Shown one piece after another: positions 17,291-26,104 of a DNA stretch of 64,000 nucleotides. The notes below the pieces were generated by a model. The model did no database searches, was not told the DNA's origin, and saw only the letters and a list, made by a program, of their open reading frames with translations. Positions within the stretch are counted from its first letter, which is position 1, and each line of letters begins with the position of its first letter. This DNA is from Candidatus Devosia phytovorans (lineage in GTDB: Bacteria; Pseudomonadota; Alphaproteobacteria; Rhizobiales; Devosiaceae), in assembly GCA_029202405.1 (NCBI GenBank), contig CP119312.1, positions 2,175,001-2,239,000 on the forward strand, read 5' to 3'. Position numbers and translations under genes: made by a program.

Positions 17291-18769
17291 TTAGTTGGGC
17301 AGGTCGAAAACCTGGCCGGGATAGATGCGATTGGGGTCGCGGATCTGGCCGGTATTGGCTTCGTAGATGGTGGTGTAGCGGATGCCTTCGCCATAGACGC
17401 GGCGGGCGATGGTCCAGAGATTGTCGCCGCGACGGATGATGGCCTTGCCGGCGGCGAAGCGCTCGGAATCGGGGCCGCCGACGGAAATGGCCACCAGGGT
17501 TGGCACGGCGTCAGTGGCGGTTTCCGGCGTGACAGCAGGTGTGGCTTCGGCGACGGCGACATCGGGCGTTTCTACGGGCGCCGGTGCTTCGGCGACCGGT
17601 GCCGGTTCGGTTGCTGCAGGCTCGGGCGCCTGGGCAACGGCGGTGGGCGCTTCCTCGGCCGGGGCTTCGATGCGGAAGTCGACTTCGGCGCGGGCCGTGA
17701 CGTCGGCGCTGTTGGGAGCAAGGACGTCGATGCGGACGCGCTGGGTGGGCTTGGTCAGCACATTGCCACCCTCGACGAGCCAGCGACCGTCGGAGACGGT
17801 GGAATCGGCGACATAGGCATCATCGACATAGAGGCGAACATTGGCGCCTTCATCGGCAGCGCCGGCGAAGAAGGTGCGGTCGCCTTCGATCTCGATGGCG
17901 TCGATGGTGGGTGCGACAGTGGCAACGGCCGGCGCGGCAGATGCGGGTGGCGTGGCCGGGGCAGGATCGGCTGCGACAATGGTGGGTTCGGCGGCGGGTG
18001 CCGGGGTTTCCGCTGGAGCCGCAGGTGGCGTTGCCGCCGTATCGGCAGCCGGCGCGACGGGTGCCGGGGCTGTGGCGGCAGGTTCGGCCGGCGTTTCTGC
18101 AGCCGGGGCGGCAGGCGTTGTGGTTTCGGGCGCAGCGGGGGCTGGCGGCGTGACCGGATCGGCAGTGGCGACCTGGGTGTCGATGGCGGGGCGATCAAGG
18201 CCCTGAAGAATGTCGCTGGCGGCGCCAGGCGTGCTGGCGACGACGAGGGGCTCACTGGTCTTGTCGTCATTGATGACGACAACGAAGGACTGGGCCGAGC
18301 GCCCTTCCTTGCCGGCTTCGGCCAGGGTGATTTCCGTGCCGCCGGGGGTGATGGGCGCATCGGGGACGATGACCCAGTCGCCGCTCGGCTCGACGGTGGC
18401 AGAGCCGATCAGGGCATCGTTGGAATAGACTTCCACTTCGGTGCCCGGCGTGCCGCTGCCGGCGATGACGACGGAGCCATCGGGCTCGGCGCGCAGCAGG
18501 CCGAAAGTGGCGCCGATCAGATTGTCGGGCACGTCGGTGGTTGCGGGCGGGGTGACGGCGAGTTCGGGCCCGGGGCTGACCGTGGCTTCAGGCTCGGGCG
18601 CCTCTGCGGGGGCGATCACGGCGACATCCTGCGGTGCTTCGGTCGGCTCTTCCGTATCCGCCACCACCGTCTGCGGCAGCAGGCCCGCATTGGTCATGGC
18701 GCCGCGCAGGCAGACGCCCATGCCGTCGGGAGAATTGAAGCAGGAGACGATGGTCGGACCGGTGAGCAC
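17291..18769 (-). CDS. Membrane-anchored LysM-domain protein with Ala/Pro-rich linkers
   Basis: A cell-envelope protein ending in a clear LysM peptidoglycan-binding domain (RRGDNLWTIARRVYGEG, then RDPNRIYPGQVFDLP, final 50 residues). Two Ig-like segments precede it: one near residues 90-160 with GTPGTEVEVYSNDALIGSA, one near 290-360 with ADEGANVRLYVDDAYVADS. They are separated by long runs rich in Ala, Pro, Thr and Glu, which are probably disordered. GTG 18769 is the only ATG, GTG or TTG available, but the frame stays open upstream and encodes a strong membrane helix (LALTVGAAAVTLVVIVGVL). The real start is therefore probably upstream, possibly CTG 18880, which would anchor the protein in the inner membrane. 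It follows citramalate synthase by 10-120 bp. Confidence 0.85.
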   Translation of the reverse strand: MLTGPTIVSCFNSPDGMGVCLRGAMTNAGLLPQTVVADTEEPTEAPQDVAVIAPAEAPEPEATVSPGPELAVTPPATTDVPDNLIGATFGLLRAEPDGSVVIAGSGTPGTEVEVYSNDALIGSATVEPSGDWVIVPDAPITPGGTEITLAEAGKEGRSAQSFVVVINDDKTSEPLVVASTPGAASDILQGLDRPAIDTQVATADPVTPPAPAAPETTTPAAPAAETPAEPAATAPAPVAPAADTAATPPAAPAETPAPAAEPTIVAADPAPATPPASAAPAVATVAPTIDAIEIEGDRTFFAGAADEGANVRLYVDDAYVADSTVSDGRWLVEGGNVLTKPTQRVRIDVLAPNSADVTARAEVDFRIEAPAEEAPTAVAQAPEPAATEPAPVAEAPAPVETPDVAVAEATPAVTPETATDAVPTLVAISVGGPDSERFAAGKAIIRRGDNLWTIARRVYGEGIRYTTIYEANTGQIRDPNRIYPGQVFDLPN

Positions 18770-18890
18770 GCCGACGATAACGACGAGGGTAACCGCTGCT
18801 GCCCCGACGGTGAGAGCAAGAGGTTTCTTGGGAGCAGTGTCGGCCAGTTCATCCTCCAGAACCGTTTCGGCAGTGTTCAGCTCTGCCCGG

Positions 18891-20495
18891 TTAGATCGTG
18901 CCCGCTGCCGTCTCAGTTTTCAACAGCTTGTAGGTGATTGATTCATACAGAGCTTCAAAGGAGGCATCAATGATATTGGGGGAAACGCCGATCGTGTACC
19001 AGCGCTCGCCCGTGCCATCGCGGCTCTCGACCAGTACACGGGTGACCGCGCCCGTGCCGCCGTCCAGAATACGCACCTTGAAGTCGACCAGTTCGAGGTC
19101 TTCGATGCGGGCCGAATACTTGCCCAAGTCCTTGCGAAGGGCCAGATCCAGCGCATTGATCGGGCCATTGCCCTCGGCGACGGACATCAGTAATTCGCCC
19201 TCGACGCGGATTTTCACCACCGCCTCGGTCATGGTGATTTCCTCGCCCTGGGCATTGTGGCGGCGTTCGACGCTGGCGCGATAATTCTCCACTTGGAAAA
19301 ATTCAGGCAGCGTGCCGAGCACTTCATGGGCGAGGACCGCGAAGGAGGCGTCGGCGCCATCGTAGGAATAGCCGCGCGATTCGCGGTCCTTGACCTCGCG
19401 CAGCAGCTTTTCGAGGCGGGGATCGTCCTTGGCGAGGTCGATGCCGTGGCGGGCGAGCGCGGTCAAAAGGTTGGACTTGCCGGCCTGCTGGCTGACCATG
19501 ATGGCGCGTTCGTTGCCAATGCTTTCGGGCGGGACATGCTCATAGGTGGAAAAATCCTTGAGCAGGGCCGAAGCATGGATGCCGGCCTTGGTGGCAAAGG
19601 CGGAACGGCCGACATAGGGCGCCTGGCGCATGGGGGCGCGGTTGAGGCGATCGTCGAAGGCGCGGGAGATCTGGGCGAGACGCGAGAGGCGGCTGGCATC
19701 GATGCCGGTTTCGAAGCGCTCGGCGTACCAGGGCTTCAGCGCCAAGGTCGGGATCAGGGTGATCAGGTTGGCATTGCCGCAGCGCTCGCCGATGCCGTTG
19801 AGCGTGCCCTGGATCTGGCGGACGCCGGCCTCGACGGCAGCCAGCGTATTGGCGACGGCCTGGCCGGTGTCATCATGGGCATGGATGCCGAGGTGGTCAC
19901 CCGGGGCGACGGCCAGGACTTTCGTGATGATGTCGCGGACTTCGGTTGGCATGGTGCCGCCATTGGTGTCGCAAAGCACGACCCAGCGGGCGCCGGCGTC
20001 GAGGGCGGTTTGCACGCATTGCAGGGCATAGTCGGGATTGGCCTTGAAGCCGTCGAAAAAGTGCTCGCAGTCGATCAGCGCTTCCTTGCCGGCGGCAACG
20101 GCGCCGGCAACAGTGTCGCGCAGACTTTCGAGATTATCCTCCAGCGAGATTTCGAGCGCGATCTTGACCTGGTGGTCCCAGGTCTTGGCAACAAAGCAGG
20201 TGGCTTCAGCGGAAGAGTTGAGCAGAGCCTGGACACCCGGGTCATTGGCGGCGGAGCGCCCTGCCCTTTTGGTCATGCCGAAGGCGGTGAATTTGGCGCT
20301 CCTGGTGCGCTTGGTCTCGAAGAACTCGGTATCGACCGGATTGGCGCCGGGATAGCCGCCTTCGATGTAGTCGACGCCCAGCTCTTCGAGCAGACGGGCA
20401 ATGGAAATCTTGTCCTCAAGCGAGAATTCGATGCCAGCCGTCTGGGCGCCATCGCGCAGGGTCGTGTCGAAGAGATAGAGGCGGTCTTTGGACAT
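18891..20495 (-). CDS. cimA: (R)-citramalate synthase
   Basis: Condenses pyruvate and acetyl-CoA to citramalate, the threonine-independent route to 2-oxobutyrate and isoleucine. The 534-residue protein has the isopropylmalate synthase-like TIM barrel: LFDTTLRDGAQTAGI at the N-terminus, IEGGYPGANPVD and GIHAHDDTGQAVANT carrying the metal-binding histidines, and NGIGERCGNAN. The C-terminal LeuA-type regulatory domain (about residues 400-525) should bind isoleucine. LRDGAQTAG with IEGGYPG marks the CimA-type branch rather than LeuA. It lies in a leftward run with cysS and the GFA genes. Confidence 0.93.
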   Translation of the reverse strand: MSKDRLYLFDTTLRDGAQTAGIEFSLEDKISIARLLEELGVDYIEGGYPGANPVDTEFFETKRTRSAKFTAFGMTKRAGRSAANDPGVQALLNSSAEATCFVAKTWDHQVKIALEISLEDNLESLRDTVAGAVAAGKEALIDCEHFFDGFKANPDYALQCVQTALDAGARWVVLCDTNGGTMPTEVRDIITKVLAVAPGDHLGIHAHDDTGQAVANTLAAVEAGVRQIQGTLNGIGERCGNANLITLIPTLALKPWYAERFETGIDASRLSRLAQISRAFDDRLNRAPMRQAPYVGRSAFATKAGIHASALLKDFSTYEHVPPESIGNERAIMVSQQAGKSNLLTALARHGIDLAKDDPRLEKLLREVKDRESRGYSYDGADASFAVLAHEVLGTLPEFFQVENYRASVERRHNAQGEEITMTEAVVKIRVEGELLMSVAEGNGPINALDLALRKDLGKYSARIEDLELVDFKVRILDGGTGAVTRVLVESRDGTGERWYTIGVSPNIIDASFEALYESITYKLLKTETAAGTI

Positions 20496-20592
20496 TAGCT
20501 CAACTCAAATGTCGTGTTTGTCTTGTCGTATTCGCGAACCGCGAAACCGGTGGCCACTTTTGCTGGGAACACTCCGTTTTTGGCCCTTTGGA

Positions 20593-21075
20593 TCAGGGCC
20601 AATCCGATGTGTCGTGGTCGGGGTGCTGGTGGTTGGTCTGCTTGATCGCCGAGGCCCAGGCTTCCTGGCCGGTTTCGGTATCCCCGCCATTTTCGATGGT
20701 GATCAACGTCTCGAACCACGGCACCTTGCCCTCGTTGCCGGTATTGGCATGGGGCGGGAAGAGCTCGGGATGGTCGAGCGAGCCGATGGTGAAGTTGACG
20801 CGACCACCCTCGACATTGTCATAGAACAGCGGCGTCCCGCATTGGGCGCAGAAGCCGCGGTCGACATGCTCAGAACTGCGGAAGCGAGCGGGCGTGCCAC
20901 GGGTCCAGGTGATGGCTTCGCGCGGCGCGGCCACGAGGGCGGCGAACACGTTGCCCACGGCCTTCTGGCACATGCGGCAGTGGCAGATGTGGGCATTGTC
21001 CAGCATTTCGGTGGCGTGATAGCGCACGGCGCCGCATTGGCAGCCGCCGCTGACCTCCATGGCGTATCGATCCAT
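20593..21075 (-). CDS. GFA/CENP-V domain protein, copy 1
   Basis: A 160-residue zinc-binding protein of the glutathione-dependent formaldehyde-activating (GFA) family. The metal cysteines are in GGCQCGAVRY, CHCRMCQKAVG and CAQCGTPLFY. The C-terminal half has FTIGSLDHPELFPPHANTG and ends HPDHDTSDWP. The frame extends further upstream, but ATG 21075 (MDRYAMEVSGG) is chosen because it shares a base with the stop of the second GFA gene, implying translational coupling. The real substrate of most GFA proteins is unknown; the formaldehyde-activating label comes from a few members. Confidence 0.88.
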   Translation of the reverse strand: MDRYAMEVSGGCQCGAVRYHATEMLDNAHICHCRMCQKAVGNVFAALVAAPREAITWTRGTPARFRSSEHVDRGFCAQCGTPLFYDNVEGGRVNFTIGSLDHPELFPPHANTGNEGKVPWFETLITIENGGDTETGQEAWASAIKQTNHQHPDHDTSDWP

Positions 21076-21563
21076 CACTTGTCTCCGCGCGGCGGCCAGT
21101 CGGCCGTGTCGTGGTCGGGATGCTGGTTGGAATGGATGCCGGCCATGAAACTGCTCCACTCGTCGGCATTTTCGCGCAGCGGCAGACTGCTGAGCTTTTC
21201 GAAAAAGGGCAGCTTTTCATGCGGATTGACCTGGATCTCGGGGGCCGCGACCTCGGGATGGTCGAAGGCACCGATGGCCAGCTCGAGGCCGAAGCGGGTT
21301 TCATAGGCCAGGGGCGTGCCGCAATCGCCGCAGAAGGCGCGGCGGGCGGCGTTGGAGGACTGGAACCACTTCGGCTCGCCACGGGTCCAGACGGCATTGT
21401 GAGCGGTGACCAGCGGGCCGAAGAAGCCGCCGAAGGCCTTCTGGCACATGCGGCAATGACAGATGGAGCCGCGACCGAGGCGGGTGACGCTGAAGCGGAC
21501 GGCGCCGCACTGGCAGCCGCCGGCATGGGCTTCGGGGCGCTCTATCACCGTTTCATCTCCCAT
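21075..21563 (-). CDS. GFA/CENP-V domain protein, copy 2
   Basis: A 162-residue paralogue of the next gene downstream, with the same cysteine pattern: GGCQCGAVRFS, CHCRMCQKAFG and CGDCGTPLAY. It also shares the C-terminal ending (HPDHDTADWP). The second half is longer, with EIQVNPHEKLPFFEKL, a pattern seen in GFA proteins of alphaproteobacteria. Its first 19 bp overlap the end of cysS, and its stop overlaps the start of copy 1, so cysS and both GFA genes are probably on one transcript. Probably a tandem duplication followed by divergence. Confidence 0.88.
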   Translation of the reverse strand: MGDETVIERPEAHAGGCQCGAVRFSVTRLGRGSICHCRMCQKAFGGFFGPLVTAHNAVWTRGEPKWFQSSNAARRAFCGDCGTPLAYETRFGLELAIGAFDHPEVAAPEIQVNPHEKLPFFEKLSSLPLRENADEWSSFMAGIHSNQHPDHDTADWPPRGDK

Positions 21564-22951
21564 TTGGTGGCGCGCTGGCCGGCCTCGTTCTTGTAGTCCA
21601 TCAGCGAGATGCCCTGTTCGGTCAGCTCGTTGCGGATGGCGTCGGCGCGGGCGAAATCCTTGCCGTTGAGCGCGTCGAGGCGGTCAGCGATGGCCTTGGC
21701 GATATGCGGGGGCGCTTCCCAGCCGTCGTCGGAGGTGAGCAGGCTATCTAGGCCGAAGCCGAGGAAGCGCAGGGTGGCGGCGAGGCAATGACGGGCATTG
21801 CCCTCCTCGCGATTGGCCTTCTTGGCGATGAAGTCCAGCGCCACCGAGGCGCGGTGGAAGTTGAGGTCGTCGGCCAGTTCCCTGACCACGCTGTCATCTG
21901 GCGCATCGCCTTCGGCAACCTCGGCCCCGCGGGCAGCGCGCTGCCAGTCGCGCAGCTTGGCCTCGGCTTCTTCGAGCCGCTTGACCGAAAAGTCGATGGG
22001 CTCGCGATAGTGGGTCATCAGCATGGCGAGGCGCAGCACGTCGCCGATCCAGGCGCGACCGCCCATGGTGCCGGTTTCGAGCAGATCGTTGATGGTGACG
22101 AAATTGCCGAGCGACTTGCTCATCTTCTGGCCTTCGACCTGAAGGAAGCCATTGTGCATCCAGACATTGGCCATGGCGTGGGTGCCATGGGCGCAACGGG
22201 ACTGGGCGATTTCGTTTTCGTGGTGCGGGAAGATCAGGTCGAGCCCGCCGCCATGGATGTCGAAGGTCTGGCCGAGATAGCGCTCGGACATGGCCGAGCA
22301 TTCGATATGCCAGCCGGGGCGGCCACGGCCCCAGGGGCTGTCCCAGCCCGGTTCGCTGTCGGAGGACTGTTTCCAGAGCACGAAATCGGCCGGGTTCTTC
22401 TTGTGGGCTTCCACGGCGATGCGGGCGCCGGCGAGATTGTCTTCGAGATTGCGGCCCGAGAGCTGGCCGTAGTCGGGCATGGACTTGACATCGAACAGCA
22501 CTTCGCCCGAGGCATTGTAGGCGTGATTGTTGGCGATCAGGTCGCGAATGAGAACCTGCATCTGCTCGATATTGTCGGTGGCGCGGGGCTGGATGGTGGG
22601 CTCCAGTGCGCCCAGCGCCGTCGCATCGGAGAGGAACTGGCGCTCGGTCTTTTCGGTGACGCGGCGGATGGCCTCGTTCAGCGGCAGATCGGGAAAATCG
22701 CGCAGGGCGCGGGCGTTGATCTTGTCGTCGACGTCGGTGATGTTGCGCACATAAGTGACCTGCTCTGCGCCATAGGTGTGGCGCAGCAGGCGGAACAGCA
22801 GGTCGAAAACGATGACCGGGCGGGCATTGCCGATATGGGCGAAGTCATAGACCGTGGGGCCGCAGACATACATGCGCACATTGTTCGCATCGATGGGGGC
22901 AAAGGCCTCCTTGGTGCGGGAGAGCGTATTGTAGAGCGTCAGCGAAGTCAT
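21545..22951 (-). CDS. cysS: Cysteinyl-tRNA synthetase
   Basis: Charges tRNA-Cys with cysteine. The 468-residue class I synthetase has a zinc ligand and HIGH motif close together (MYVCGPTVYDFAHIGNARP; C30 and H39 from the chosen start) and KMSKSLGNFVTI near residue 280. GWHIECSAM and FPHHENEIAQS supply further zinc ligands and active-site residues. I chose ATG 22951 (MTSLTLYNTL) over an upstream extension to 22978 because the family begins there. Its 3' end overlaps the GFA gene by 19 bp. Confidence 0.95.
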   Translation of the reverse strand: MTSLTLYNTLSRTKEAFAPIDANNVRMYVCGPTVYDFAHIGNARPVIVFDLLFRLLRHTYGAEQVTYVRNITDVDDKINARALRDFPDLPLNEAIRRVTEKTERQFLSDATALGALEPTIQPRATDNIEQMQVLIRDLIANNHAYNASGEVLFDVKSMPDYGQLSGRNLEDNLAGARIAVEAHKKNPADFVLWKQSSDSEPGWDSPWGRGRPGWHIECSAMSERYLGQTFDIHGGGLDLIFPHHENEIAQSRCAHGTHAMANVWMHNGFLQVEGQKMSKSLGNFVTINDLLETGTMGGRAWIGDVLRLAMLMTHYREPIDFSVKRLEEAEAKLRDWQRAARGAEVAEGDAPDDSVVRELADDLNFHRASVALDFIAKKANREEGNARHCLAATLRFLGFGLDSLLTSDDGWEAPPHIAKAIADRLDALNGKDFARADAIRNELTEQGISLMDYKNEAGQRATKWEMKR

Positions 22952-23140
22952 ATGGTCCGTCCTCTGGGCCAAGCGCATTTGTGCTGGCAGACGGCTCTTC
23001 GGGTATCAGATTGTTTGGATGAAGAAGACCGCGCCGCCAACGAGTGGTTAGCAGGTAATAATGCAGGTCGAAATCAGAATGATCTGGTTCTTCATGGCGG
23101 CATGATTGAACGGCGTGTGGGCGGAAAGCAAGCCGAAAAT

Positions 23141-23166
23141 AAAAAAGGCGGTCCCGAGGGACCGCC
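23141..23166 (-). terminator. Rho-independent terminator after the cytochrome gene
   Basis: Read on the minus strand, GGCGGTCCC and GGGACCGCC form a 9-bp stem with a very short loop, followed by six T residues. It lies 25 bp after the cytochrome c-prime stop. Confidence 0.85.
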
Positions 23167-23191
23167 AATCGCTTTGGAGGCGATGGAACTG

Positions 23192-23641
23192 TTACGAGCG
23201 GAACTGCTGGTGGCACTGGCCGCAGGTGGCGCCGATGGCCTGAAGGGCGGCGGCGTAGCCGGCGGCATCACCGGTTTCGGCAGCAGCCAAGCCCGTTTCG
23301 GCAGCGGCGCGGCCGGTTTCGATGATGGCGGTGAAGCCTTCCCAGTTTTCCCAGATGGCAGGCAGCGCTTCGCTGTCGCCGACGATCGAGCCTTCGGGGA
23401 AGAGGGCGGGCATGTTGGTATAGTCGTCGAGCAGGGTCTGCATGGCGGCGACGGCCTCGGCACCGGTCAGCGGGCCGGCGCTGCGCAGGGTCTGGCCGTT
23501 GGTGCGCATGATCGCCTTGCGCGCCGTGACGGCTTCCTCGGGCGTGGCAGGCGCGACAAAGGCGTCCTGGGCGACGGTGGCCACGACGCCCAGCGTCATC
23601 AGGCCAGCAATGGCCATGGCGGAAATCTTCTTGATCGACAT
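23192..23641 (-). CDS. Class II cytochrome c (cytochrome c-prime family)
   Basis: A 149-residue periplasmic haem protein. The signal peptide is KKISAMAIAGLMTLGVVATVAQ. The C-terminal haem-binding motif is CGQCHQQF, the usual position in class II cytochromes, which form a four-helix bundle with five-coordinate haem. The N-terminal helix contains ARKAIMRTNGQTLR, although the typical distal-side sequence is only loosely conserved. The frame runs upstream to 23734, but ATG 23641 (MSIKKIS) starts a proper signal peptide. Such proteins bind NO or take part in electron transfer; the role here is not evident from the neighbours. A strong terminator follows. Confidence 0.88.
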   Translation of the reverse strand: MSIKKISAMAIAGLMTLGVVATVAQDAFVAPATPEEAVTARKAIMRTNGQTLRSAGPLTGAEAVAAMQTLLDDYTNMPALFPEGSIVGDSEALPAIWENWEGFTAIIETGRAAAETGLAAAETGDAAGYAAALQAIGATCGQCHQQFRS

Positions 23642-23772
23642 TGTTCGTTGCACCTCAACTTGCACCGGGGTCAGAGTTGCATGGCAAGATGACGGGCCCA
23701 ACGCCCACACGCGAATGTTATCAAACATTTGCAACGTGTTGGCGTCAGGAGCTCGCTAGCGGATTCAAGACG

Positions 23773-24774
23773 TTAGACTAGGACGATCTTTTGCAGGATG
23801 TCGCCGAGGAGCGCCCTGCCGTCGTTGTCGATGGCGCCGATGCGGACCAGGTCGCCGGGCTTGAGGAAGGGCGTGCGGGCACGGCCGTATTTGAGTTTTT
23901 CGACGGTGCGGGCCTCGGCGATGCAGGCAAAACCGATACCGTCGCGCTTGATCGGCAGCGCTTCTTCGTGGCGGTTGGAGACGGTACCGCCGCCGATGAT
24001 GGTGCCGGCGGCGAGGTCGCGGGTGCGGGCGGCTTCGACGATCAGGTCGGCGAAGTCGAAATGCATGTCGGTGCCGGCATTGGGCTGGCCGTAGAGCGTG
24101 CCATTGACCTCGATGCGGACGGGCAGATGCAGGCGATTGTCGCGCCAGGCCACGCCGAGGCTGTCGGGCGTGGCGACGACGGGGGCGAAGCTGGTGGAAG
24201 GCTTGGCGTGGAAAAAGCCGAAGCCGTTCTGCAGGTCATCGACCACAAGGCGGCGCAGGGAGACGTCGTTACAGACGGTGACGAGGCGGATGGCGGCGCT
24301 GGCCGTGGCTTTGTCGGCGCCCATGGGAACGTGGCCGATGATGACGGCGACTTCGGCTTCGAAATCGAGGGCGAGATCGGCATCGGTGACGCGGATGGGA
24401 TCGGTGGGGGCGGAGAGCGAATCGGAGCCGCCCTGATAGAGCAGCGGCCGGGTGGACTGCAGTTCCTCATCCTTGCTGCCCTTGAGGCTGCGGACGCGTT
24501 CGAGGTGACTGAGATAGCCGGCGCCATCGATCCACTGATAGGCGCGCGGCAGCGGCGCAAGGGCCTGGACGGGGTCGAAGGGCTGGCCGGCGATGGCCCC
24601 CGCATCGAGCTCAGCCGAGAGCGCGGCAAGGGCCGGGGCCAGAGTGGACCAGTCATCGAGCGCGGCCTGCAGCGTCGGGGCGATGCGGCCGGCCGAGACA
24701 TAGCGCGCGGAATCACTGGAAAGGACGACAAGCTGGCCGTCGGGCCGGGTATTGCGAAGCGTGGCAAGTTTCAT
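23773..24774 (-). CDS. Fumarylacetoacetate hydrolase (FAH) family protein
   Basis: A 333-residue enzyme of the FAH fold, which cleaves carbon-carbon bonds or decarboxylates or hydrates keto acids using a bound divalent metal. The metal-binding acidic residues fall in LDFEAEVAVIIG, then SLRRLVVDDLQNGFGFFHAKPSTSFAP and IIGGGTVSNRHEEALPIKRDG (motifs quoted in part: LDFEAEVAVIIG, GFGFFHAKPSTS, IIGGGTVSNR). The N-terminal 90 residues form the extra domain seen in fumarylacetoacetase-like members. The substrate cannot be assigned, as no tyrosine or homogentisate genes are nearby. It starts 142 bp from, and is divergent to, the DUF2865 gene. Confidence 0.88.
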   Translation of the reverse strand: MKLATLRNTRPDGQLVVLSSDSARYVSAGRIAPTLQAALDDWSTLAPALAALSAELDAGAIAGQPFDPVQALAPLPRAYQWIDGAGYLSHLERVRSLKGSKDEELQSTRPLLYQGGSDSLSAPTDPIRVTDADLALDFEAEVAVIIGHVPMGADKATASAAIRLVTVCNDVSLRRLVVDDLQNGFGFFHAKPSTSFAPVVATPDSLGVAWRDNRLHLPVRIEVNGTLYGQPNAGTDMHFDFADLIVEAARTRDLAAGTIIGGGTVSNRHEEALPIKRDGIGFACIAEARTVEKLKYGRARTPFLKPGDLVRIGAIDNDGRALLGDILQKIVLV

Positions 24775-24869
24775 TCTGGCGCAATCTCGAACTTGTGTGG
24801 CCCTGCAGCGCTACCACGCCGCGCGGTGACCGGTATAGTGTTGGCAATGGTGGAGAGTCTGAGGCTTGG

Positions 24870-24892
24870 CGCGTTTACAAATTGGAAACGCG
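24870..24892. promoter_or_regulatory. Inverted repeat in the divergent FAH / DUF2865 promoter region
   Basis: CGCGTTT (24870-24876) and AAACGCG (24886-24892) are perfect 7-bp arms with a 9-bp spacer in the 142-bp region between two divergent genes; a palindrome GCCTTAAGGC follows at 24901-24910. The symmetry and place suggest an operator. No regulator can be named. Confidence 0.35.
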
Positions 24893-24916
24893 GCCGCCTT
24901 GCCTTAAGGCCGACAC

Positions 24917-26104
24917 ATGGACGCGCGACGCGTCCGGGATCAGATTCGAGGACAGAGCTTGGGCAGCAATCGCACACGGGCCATTATCCTGACGGTGCTG
25001 GCGGCCATGCTGCTCGTGCTGGACGTCAACACGGCCTATGCACAGGCGGCGCAATGCGCCCAGCTCGACAATGCGCTGCGCCAGTTCGACCGCAATGCCG
25101 ACTTCCGGCAGATGGGCGGGAACTCGCAAGCCGCGCAGCAGGCAGCGCGCGATGTGCAGCAGATGGAAAGCCGCTATGTGCGCGAGGGCTGCAATGATGC
25201 GGCGCGGGCCGGCCAGCAGCTGACCCGTCAATGCCAGCAGATTGGCCGCGAAGTGCTGCGGCTGCGCGATGTGGCATCGCAGGTCAGCCAGCAGGTGGAC
25301 TCGGCCAATGCCGTGGCCGGCCAGCGCGAAGCGATCCTGCAGGAAATGGCGCGGTTCGGCTGCAATGCCGGTTCAAGCGCCGGCTTCAGCAATGAACGGC
25401 AGTCGGTGTTCGACCGTATTTTCGGCACGACGTCGGAAGGCGATTTCACCAATGGGCAGATGGTCGATGGCGGCGGCTATTGGGGTTACCAGGGCTATCA
25501 GACGGTGCGGACGGTCTGCGTGCGGCTGAGCGACGGCTATTTCTGGCCGATCAGCTATGCCACGCTGCCCGACTATGTGAGCCAGGATGCGCAGCAATGC
25601 CAGGCGAGTTGTCCGACGACGCCGGTGGAGCTCTATTTCTATGACAATCCGGGCCAGGAGCCCGAGCAGATGCGCAACCAGTATGGCGAGAGCTATACCT
25701 CGCTGGGGGCCGCCTTCCGCTACCGCACCGAACTCGACACCAGTGCCACGGCCAATTGCAAGGTGCCGGCGATTTCGCAGGGCACGATGAGCGTGGCGAC
25801 GGGCAGCGATGGCTCGACGCGCACGATGATCGAGACGGCGGACCTCAACTTCCCGCTGCCGCTGCGCGATCCGCGCCGGCAGATGCCGGTGGCGGCAGTC
25901 GTGGCGCCTGCGCTGCAGGCGGCTGTGGTGGTGGATGTGCCCCTGCCCCGCGTGCGTCCGGCCGGCCCGGGCGAAATTGCCGTAACGCGGCCGGTTCAGA
26001 CGGCGAGCCAGCCGGACCTGCGCCTCGTGCAGTTCGGCAACAAGGTGGTCAGGGTAGTCGGTCCAGACACGCCTTACGCCCAGCCAGCGGGAGCAGGGAC
26101 TTAA
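24917..26104 (+). CDS. DUF2865 domain protein, exported
   Basis: A 395-residue protein with an N-terminal signal or anchor (ILTVLAAMLLVLDVNTAYAQ). A cysteine-containing, glutamine-rich helical region follows (about 45-150), then the DUF2865 domain at about 195-260: TVCVRLSDGYFWPISYATLP and CQASCPTTPVELYFYDNPG. The C-terminal 100 residues are Pro/Val-rich, with PLPRVRPAGPGE. The family is confined mainly to Hyphomicrobiales and its function is unknown; the domain arrangement suggests a periplasmic or cell-surface role. The last 56 bp overlap the end of the convergent gltX gene. Confidence 0.85.
   Translation: MDARRVRDQIRGQSLGSNRTRAIILTVLAAMLLVLDVNTAYAQAAQCAQLDNALRQFDRNADFRQMGGNSQAAQQAARDVQQMESRYVREGCNDAARAGQQLTRQCQQIGREVLRLRDVASQVSQQVDSANAVAGQREAILQEMARFGCNAGSSAGFSNERQSVFDRIFGTTSEGDFTNGQMVDGGGYWGYQGYQTVRTVCVRLSDGYFWPISYATLPDYVSQDAQQCQASCPTTPVELYFYDNPGQEPEQMRNQYGESYTSLGAAFRYRTELDTSATANCKVPAISQGTMSVATGSDGSTRTMIETADLNFPLPLRDPRRQMPVAAVVAPALQAAVVVDVPLPRVRPAGPGEIAVTRPVQTASQPDLRLVQFGNKVVRVVGPDTPYAQPAGAGT

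Noticed and set aside
17252..18937. A 561-codon open frame on the plus strand, Gly/Arg-rich
   Set aside because: It is the complement of the LysM gene, whose Ala/Pro-rich linkers read as Gly/Arg repeats on the other strand. The LysM domain and Ig-like parts support the minus strand.
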